Positions 54,041 through 58,273 of a stretch of DNA of 58,273 nucleotides are shown in pieces. The notes under the pieces were generated by a model. It did not search any database, had not been told where the DNA came from, and worked only from the letters and a program-made list of their open reading frames with translations. Origin of the DNA: Polaromonas sp. YR568. GTDB taxonomy: Bacteria > Pseudomonadota > Gammaproteobacteria > Burkholderiales > Burkholderiaceae_C. The position numbers and the translations under genes were made by a program. How positions within the stretch are numbered: the first letter of the stretch is position 1; each line of letters begins with the position of its first letter. The stretch spans positions 1 to 58,273 of the forward strand of contig CAMCUN010000017.1 of assembly GCA_945878995.1 (NCBI GenBank), in the 5' to 3' direction.

Positions 54041-56514
54041 GCGCGGTCCCCCTCGGTCAGCGCCCGGCCAGGCGGCGGCTGAAGCTGGCGCAGCTGCTCG
54101 ATCAAGCCGGCCTGCGAGGCAATGCTCAGGTCAATCACCTCGCGCGCTTGCGCCACGTAATAAGCCAGCTGCTCGTCGCTGCGGGCCGTCGATCGGTTGA
54201 GCGACTGCTCTATGCGCTGCAGGCCTTGCACCAGCTGCAAGTTGCTGGCCTGGAACTGCTGCACGCTCTGGCCAAAGGCATCGCCCAAGCTGGCCAACTC
54301 CACGGCGCTGGTGCCCACCTGGGTGGCGCTGTCTTGGGCTAGGCTGGCCTGGCTGTCCAGCACCTGGGCAAAGCGTTCGCTGGCGGTTTGCATCACCGAG
54401 CCGGCCGCGTCCACCAACACCTCAATGGCCGCGCGCTGCTCGCCGGTGGCTGCGTTCACGGCCTGCACCAAAGTGTGGAGCTGGGCCAGCAGCGCGGTGC
54501 GCTCTTGCAGGGCCAGGTTGTCGCGCTCGCCCATGCGGCCCATTTCTTGGCGCAGCTGCGTGATCACGCCCGCTGCGGCCTGCGGCACTTCAGCGGCGGT
54601 GTGCAAGAGGCGGTTGAGCGGCGCCTCCAGCGAGGCGCCCAGGCTGGCCAGGTGCTGGGCCACGGCCGCTTCCAGTGCGCCCAAGCGGTCCACAGCGGCT
54701 TGGCCACGCTGGGCTTCGTCGTGGCGCAAGGCCTGCAACTCTTGGCACCAGACACCGGCGAGCTGGTCCATGCGCTGGCCATGCTGGGCATGCCACTGGG
54801 CTTCGGTGTCCTGGCGCGACTGCACCAAAGCCTCTGACCGGCTGAGCAGGGCCTGGGCCTCGTCCATGGTGCGGCCTGCTTGGGCGCTGGCGCGCTCGGC
54901 CACTTGGCGGGCGTGCGCGTCTAGTGCTTGCGACAGAGTTTGTTGTTGGGCCATGGCCTGCTGGGCCGCTGCCTGCCACTGGGCTTGCAGCTCACTGGCC
55001 AAGCTGTGCAGCGCCTGCGTCCAGGCGCCCGCGCGCTGCGCTTCGGCCTGGGCCTGGCCCGCTTGGGCGGCCTGCAAGTGGGCTTGCACCTGGGCCAGCA
55101 AGCTGGTGCTGCGTTCTTCAAAATGGCTTCCAAAAGAAGCCAATGCCGTTTGCAGCTGCGCGCTCAAGGCCTGGCTGCTGCGCTCGTGGCTGGCCAGGGC
55201 CTGTGTCCACTGCTCGGCCACGCCGCGCGCGGTGCCGCTGAACTGGGCCGACAGGCCATCGAGCTGGGCCTGCGCGCTTTCGCCCAAACGGCTGTGCAGG
55301 CGCTCAGCTTGCTCGACCACCTGCGCCATGGCGGCGCTGACCACGGGCGTGAGGCTCTCGCCCGCCGCTCGTGCACCAGCGGCCAAGCTGTCCTGCAAAG
55401 CGCTGCCGACCGTGGTGGCCAAGGCGCTGTAAGACTGCGCAGCATGGTCCTGAAAGTGCGCTTGGCGCGCCAGCAGCTGTTCGTCGAGTTGCTGGCTGCG
55501 CTGCTCAGTGCCCGCCGCCAGGGCCTGCAGCTGCGCCATGGCCAGCGGCAGCGCGCCCGCTTGGGCTTGCAAAGTCTGCGCGGCCTCGCCCAAGCGGCTG
55601 TGCAGGCGCTCGGCTTGCTCGACCACCTGCGCCATGGCAGCGCTGACCACGGGTGTGATGCTCTGGCCCGCCGCTCGGGCGCCTTCGGCGAGGCTGTTCT
55701 GCAGCGCGCTGCCCACCGAGCTGGCCAAGGCGCTGTAAGACTGCGCGGCCTGGTCCTGAAAGTGCGCTTGGCGGGCCAGCAGTTGCTCGTCGAGGTGCTG
55801 GTGGCGCTGCTCTATGCGCTCGAGCAAAAGCTGCACGTGCTCGAGCACCTTCGGCAGCGCGCTGGCTTGGGCTTGCAGGGCCTGCAGCGAGGCCTCGCGC
55901 TGAAAGGCCGGCGAGTAAGGCCGCAGCACCGTGGCGGAGCAAGCGTCCAGCGCGCGCACCACCTCCAGGCGCTCGCGGCGGGCCAGCGCCGACATCAGCC
56001 CCAGCATGGCCGAGGCGGCCACGCCTGCCACCGAGGTGCCAAAAGACAAACCCAGACCCTTGATGGGCTCGGCCAAGGCGCCGCGCATGGCCTGGACATC
56101 GGCCGAGCCTTCCAGCGCAAACACCGCGCCCTTGAAGGTCACGACCATGCCCAAAAAAGTACCCAGCATGCCCAACATGACCAACAGGCCCACCAGGTAA
56201 GGCGTGAGCGCCGGGCCGGGCAAGCCACGGGCTTGGCCCTCGATGCGGCCGCGCACGGCCGGGCGCAAGGCGGGCGGCACGCGCTCCAGCCACTCGGACA
56301 GTCCGCTCATGGAAGCCACCCCGGCCACCGCAGCCGCCAGCGCCGACGTGGCCCCACGGAACTGCCGCAGCTCCCACGCGCCCAACAGGTAAACCGCGGT
56401 GATCAATGCCGTGATGCTCAGGGCCAGCGCGTGGCTGCCTACAAAGCCCTGGGCAACCCAGGCCAGGCTCAAGAGGCCAGCCGCAAAGGCCAGGGTGAAA
56501 TATCGGTGGCTCAT
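54037..56514 (-). CDS. ZorA-like MotA/ExbB channel protein with long coiled tail (DUF802)
   Basis: An 825-residue inner-membrane protein. Two membrane segments lie at about residues 5-27 and 30-48, and two more in the ExbB/MotA-like core: LVGLLVMLGMLGTFLGMVVT and GLSFGTSVAGVAASAMLGLM (about 140-200). The remaining 600 residues are a Gln/Ala-rich coiled tail. A 102-residue repeat starts at about residues 241 and 343 (LDEQLLARQAHFQD in each copy). Topology and tail match ZorA of Zorya systems, and the partner at 53375 matches ZorB. The start at 56514 overlaps the preceding gene by four bases; the longer frame is not supported. Confidence 0.86.
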   Translation of the reverse strand: MSHRYFTLAFAAGLLSLAWVAQGFVGSHALALSITALITAVYLLGAWELRQFRGATSALAAAVAGVASMSGLSEWLERVPPALRPAVRGRIEGQARGLPGPALTPYLVGLLVMLGMLGTFLGMVVTFKGAVFALEGSADVQAMRGALAEPIKGLGLSFGTSVAGVAASAMLGLMSALARRERLEVVRALDACSATVLRPYSPAFQREASLQALQAQASALPKVLEHVQLLLERIEQRHQHLDEQLLARQAHFQDQAAQSYSALASSVGSALQNSLAEGARAAGQSITPVVSAAMAQVVEQAERLHSRLGEAAQTLQAQAGALPLAMAQLQALAAGTEQRSQQLDEQLLARQAHFQDHAAQSYSALATTVGSALQDSLAAGARAAGESLTPVVSAAMAQVVEQAERLHSRLGESAQAQLDGLSAQFSGTARGVAEQWTQALASHERSSQALSAQLQTALASFGSHFEERSTSLLAQVQAHLQAAQAGQAQAEAQRAGAWTQALHSLASELQAQWQAAAQQAMAQQQTLSQALDAHARQVAERASAQAGRTMDEAQALLSRSEALVQSRQDTEAQWHAQHGQRMDQLAGVWCQELQALRHDEAQRGQAAVDRLGALEAAVAQHLASLGASLEAPLNRLLHTAAEVPQAAAGVITQLRQEMGRMGERDNLALQERTALLAQLHTLVQAVNAATGEQRAAIEVLVDAAGSVMQTASERFAQVLDSQASLAQDSATQVGTSAVELASLGDAFGQSVQQFQASNLQLVQGLQRIEQSLNRSTARSDEQLAYYVAQAREVIDLSIASQAGLIEQLRQLQPPPGRALTEGDRA

Positions 56515-57267
56515 GGGGACAGGTTCACTTCTTTGTTCAAGGCGGCCAAGAGGCCCGCCACGGGTTCCAGCCGCAGGTCCAGCTCGGCCAGCAAGGCGTC
56601 GCGCCAATCTTGGCGAAAGGCCTGCAGGCCATGGTCAGCCGCTTGAGCAGCGAGGTCCGGCCTTGGGGGGTCGGTCGGCTCAAGTGCTTCGACCTCTTGG
56701 GGGGCCACCTGGGCTGTGGCAGCCTGCAGCTGCGCAAAGCGCTGCGCCAGCAAGCCCTGCAGGCCGGCCAGCAAGGGCTGCTCGCGGGCAGCCAGCACCT
56801 GCTGCATGACCTCGTCGAGCGCGGCCAGCGGCTGCAGGCGCGGGCAGGCGCTGGCCAGGCTCAGCCGCGCCTGCTCGCGCAAAGGGCCAATCATTTGCTC
56901 CATGTGGCGCTGCAGTTCAGCGTGGCGGCGCGCAAAAGGCGCCAAACCGGGTTGCACCGGATCGGCCCCGGCCCATGCCACCGGGTCTTGCGCAATGGCG
57001 TGGGCCAAGGCCGCGCGCACGCGCTGCATCTGTTGCTCCAACTCGCGCAGGGCCTGGCGCGGCACAAGCCGGGCGCGGCCAGTGGGCGGGCGGCGAGTCT
57101 GCTGAGCGCCTTGGAGCTTGATGGCGTCAAAAGCGTTGAGCCAGAGGCCCAAGCGCTCGGCAACGTCCATGCCGGACGGCGGTGGCGGGGGGGGTCCAGC
57201 CACCCACGAGGCGGACCAGTCTGGAACTGCTGAAATCGCGATGCAAAAACGGTCCTCGGCACGCCAC
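56511..57267 (-). pseudogene. DUF3348-family protein, frameshifted at a C8 run
   Basis: This is the first gene of the motor cluster. Downstream of 57187 the frame reads GMDVAERLGLWLNAFDAIKL and, near the end, FRQDWRDALLAELDLRLEPV, typical of DUF3348. The conserved N-terminus FSSSRLVRLVGGW lies in another frame (start GTG at 57267 or TTG at 57246). Removing one C from the run of eight at 57187-57194 joins the two into one protein of about 250 residues. As written, translation from 57267 fails; an internal GTG at 57203 or ATG at 57170 could give a shortened 220-230-residue product. It overlaps the ZorA-like gene by four bases. Confidence 0.75.
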
Positions 57268-57408
57268 GGTGCCCTACAAAAGAGTTATTTTCAGGGGTCA
57301 AGTCTGCCAACGCAGCCTATTGAAGGAAAAGTATTAGAAACGATGCGCCCTTGCAGCCCGGAAAAACAAACAAATTGCAAACAAACCTCATCTGCTAACC
57401 TTGCGGGC

Positions 57409-58038
57409 GTGACTTTTCTGACTTTTTTCACCCGCCGATTGCGTTTGTGGCCCAGCTTGGCGGCTTTGGCCGCCGCTGTGCTGTTGTCGGCCTGCTCTGT
57501 CGATGAGTCGCCTTCTGACCATGAAATTGTGCGCATCCCCACGCTGGCGCCCATCTCTGGGCCCACGCCCATGGTGCGCATGAATGCCGAAGAAACGCCC
57601 GACGGGCCGGTGGTCTTGAGGCTAGACAAAGAGGTGTATTACAGCTGCGCCGGCTTGGTGGGCGAGTGGTTTCTCAAGCTGGTGGTGGCCGAGATGAATT
57701 TTTTGGCCCGGCAAGAAGAGCTCGAACGCATGGACGGCAGCGCCTGCGCGGTCAGCCTCGGACTCAAGGGCATGAACACGGACCGCATCAAGCTGCACCT
57801 GTTTCGCAATGCCACCGAGGCCAATGAATGCCTGTTCAAGCGCCGCTGCGACATGGCGCGCAATGTGGCGCTGATCCCCACGCAAACGGCCATCTTGCGC
57901 TCTTACTTTTTGTCGGACCAACTGGACAAGCGCTTTGTGCAGCACTGCCTGGCCCCGCCCAACACCTGGCACAAGGGCGTGAGCTGCGAGTACATCGGCA
58001 AAGCGGTGGCGCTGGGGGTCAAGGCCGACGGCTCTTGA
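57409..58038 (+). CDS. lipoprotein of unknown function
   Basis: A 209-residue predicted lipoprotein. From the GTG at 57409 the signal peptide is short and basic (FFTRRLRLW), then hydrophobic, ending in the lipobox LLSAC about 30 residues in. An ATG at 57343 would add 22 residues before the signal. The mature part contains six or more Cys (for example YYSCAGLVGEWF, NECLFKRRCDMARNV, VQHCLAPPN, VSCEYIG), which suggests disulfides in the periplasm. I do not recognise the family. It is divergent from the motor cluster. Confidence 0.7.
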   Translation: MTFLTFFTRRLRLWPSLAALAAAVLLSACSVDESPSDHEIVRIPTLAPISGPTPMVRMNAEETPDGPVVLRLDKEVYYSCAGLVGEWFLKLVVAEMNFLARQEELERMDGSACAVSLGLKGMNTDRIKLHLFRNATEANECLFKRRCDMARNVALIPTQTAILRSYFLSDQLDKRFVQHCLAPPNTWHKGVSCEYIGKAVALGVKADGS

Positions 58039-58053
58039 GGCCAAGGGCCGAGC

Positions 58054-58164
58054 TTAAGCGCACTTAAGCAACCAAGGCGCGGTGAGCTGGTACGAGCCGC
58101 TGACCTGGGCCACGGCGCCATTGAGCACCTGGGCGACCACGCCCACGGGCAGGCGCCCATATTG
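58054..58164 (-). other. possible 3-prime end of a gene cut by a repeat
   Basis: On the minus strand YGRLPVGVVAQVLNGAVAQV continues to a stop at 58054 and looks more protein-like than the flanking shadows. Directly upstream, at about 58164, the dispersed repeat begins and the frame turns into repeat-encoded sequence. It may be the tail of a disrupted gene or chance. I recognise no family. Confidence 0.2.
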
Positions 58165-58273
58165 CCTCAGGCGTGCCCCCCTCCCCATCCCTCCACCCAA
58201 AGGGTGGAGGGGGCTAAGAAAAATCCCCCACATTCTCCCTCCCCTTCTGGGGGAGGGCCGGGGTGGGGGCATC
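58165..58273. repeat. GC-rich palindromic repeat at the right edge
   Basis: Two hairpins, CCCTCCACCC...GGGTGGAGGG and CTCCCTCCCC...GGGGGAGGG, match the repeat family at 5.5 and 52.3 kb. The element runs off the end of the window. No gene is seen in it. Confidence 0.8.

Noticed and set aside
54928..56646. 572-codon open frame antisense to the ZorA-like gene
   Set aside because: The Leu/Gln/Arg-rich translation mirrors the coiled-coil repeats of the real gene; no start signal or domain.

Overview
The window is high-GC DNA from a betaproteobacterium, most likely Burkholderiales and close to Comamonadaceae. The pointers are two Bug-type (tripartite tricarboxylate) binding proteins, a DUF3348/DUF802/OmpA/DUF2894 cluster, Lrp and TRAP genes of the usual burkholderial type, and dispersed GC-rich palindromic repeats between genes. 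I saw no rRNA, tRNA, CRISPR array or intact transposase. Species-level placement is not possible from the sequence alone.

Layout. 0.1-5.5 kb: housekeeping genes (soluble lytic transglycosylase, 5-formyl-THF cyclo-ligase, a DUF6279-type lipoprotein, glmU). 5.9-14.7 kb: a nine-gene leftward operon for gluconate/idonate/2-ketogluconate-type sugar acids (2-hydroxyacid dehydrogenase, gluconokinase, small alpha/beta protein, TRAP transporter PQM, two SDRs, L-idonate-type dehydrogenase), with a divergent LacI-type regulator and two matching operators. 15-17.4 kb: an Lrp-type regulator divergent from glmS. 17.4-28.7 kb: an accessory stretch rich in toxin-antitoxin loci. It holds a HigA-type antitoxin with a broken toxin, hipBA with three equally spaced operators, a BrnT-like toxin with a CopG-like antitoxin, vapBC and a possible MqsRA-like pair, mixed with a frameshifted SNF2 helicase gene and a YegD-like Hsp70. 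28.9-33.8 kb: a complete ugpBAECQ operon for glycerol-3-phosphate diesters. 34.0-48.7 kb: two catabolic operons around a LysR regulator and an SDR. One has nine genes: Bug protein, two racemase-fold proteins, HMG-CoA-lyase-like lyase, two half-size MaoC-type proteins, acyl-CoA ligase, FAD oxidase and metallo-hydrolase. The other has four: YecD-like hydrolase, TcuA-like flavoprotein, SDR and Bug protein. 49.0-52.3 kb: an Lrp-type regulator divergent from a stand-alone 2-oxoacid dehydrogenase E1 (AceE/MdeB type). 52.6-57.3 kb: a leftward four-gene cluster around a MotA/ExbB-like channel with a long coiled tail and an OmpA-type partner, resembling the ZorAB motor of Zorya defence systems but without ZorC/ZorD. 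57.4-58.0 kb: a lipoprotein of unknown function.

Two repeat families occupy most long intergenic gaps. One consists of REP-like elements, often as inverted doublets (2.8-3.1, 14.7-14.9 and 27.6 kb). The other is a 127-150 bp GC-rich palindromic element (0-0.1, 5.5-5.9, 30.2-30.3, 52.3-52.5 and 58.2 kb), one copy of which sits inside the ugp operon.

The most interesting items are the Zorya-like motor operon, whose first gene is shifted out of frame at a run of eight C; the hipBA control region, with three TTCC-N10-GGAA operators exactly 51 bp apart around a good promoter; the possible MqsR-type toxin with an unusual zinc-ribbon plus ribbon-helix-helix antitoxin; and the nine-gene acid-catabolism operon of unknown substrate. 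Two of the three frameshifts lie in homopolymer runs, so assembly error must be excluded before calling those genes broken.
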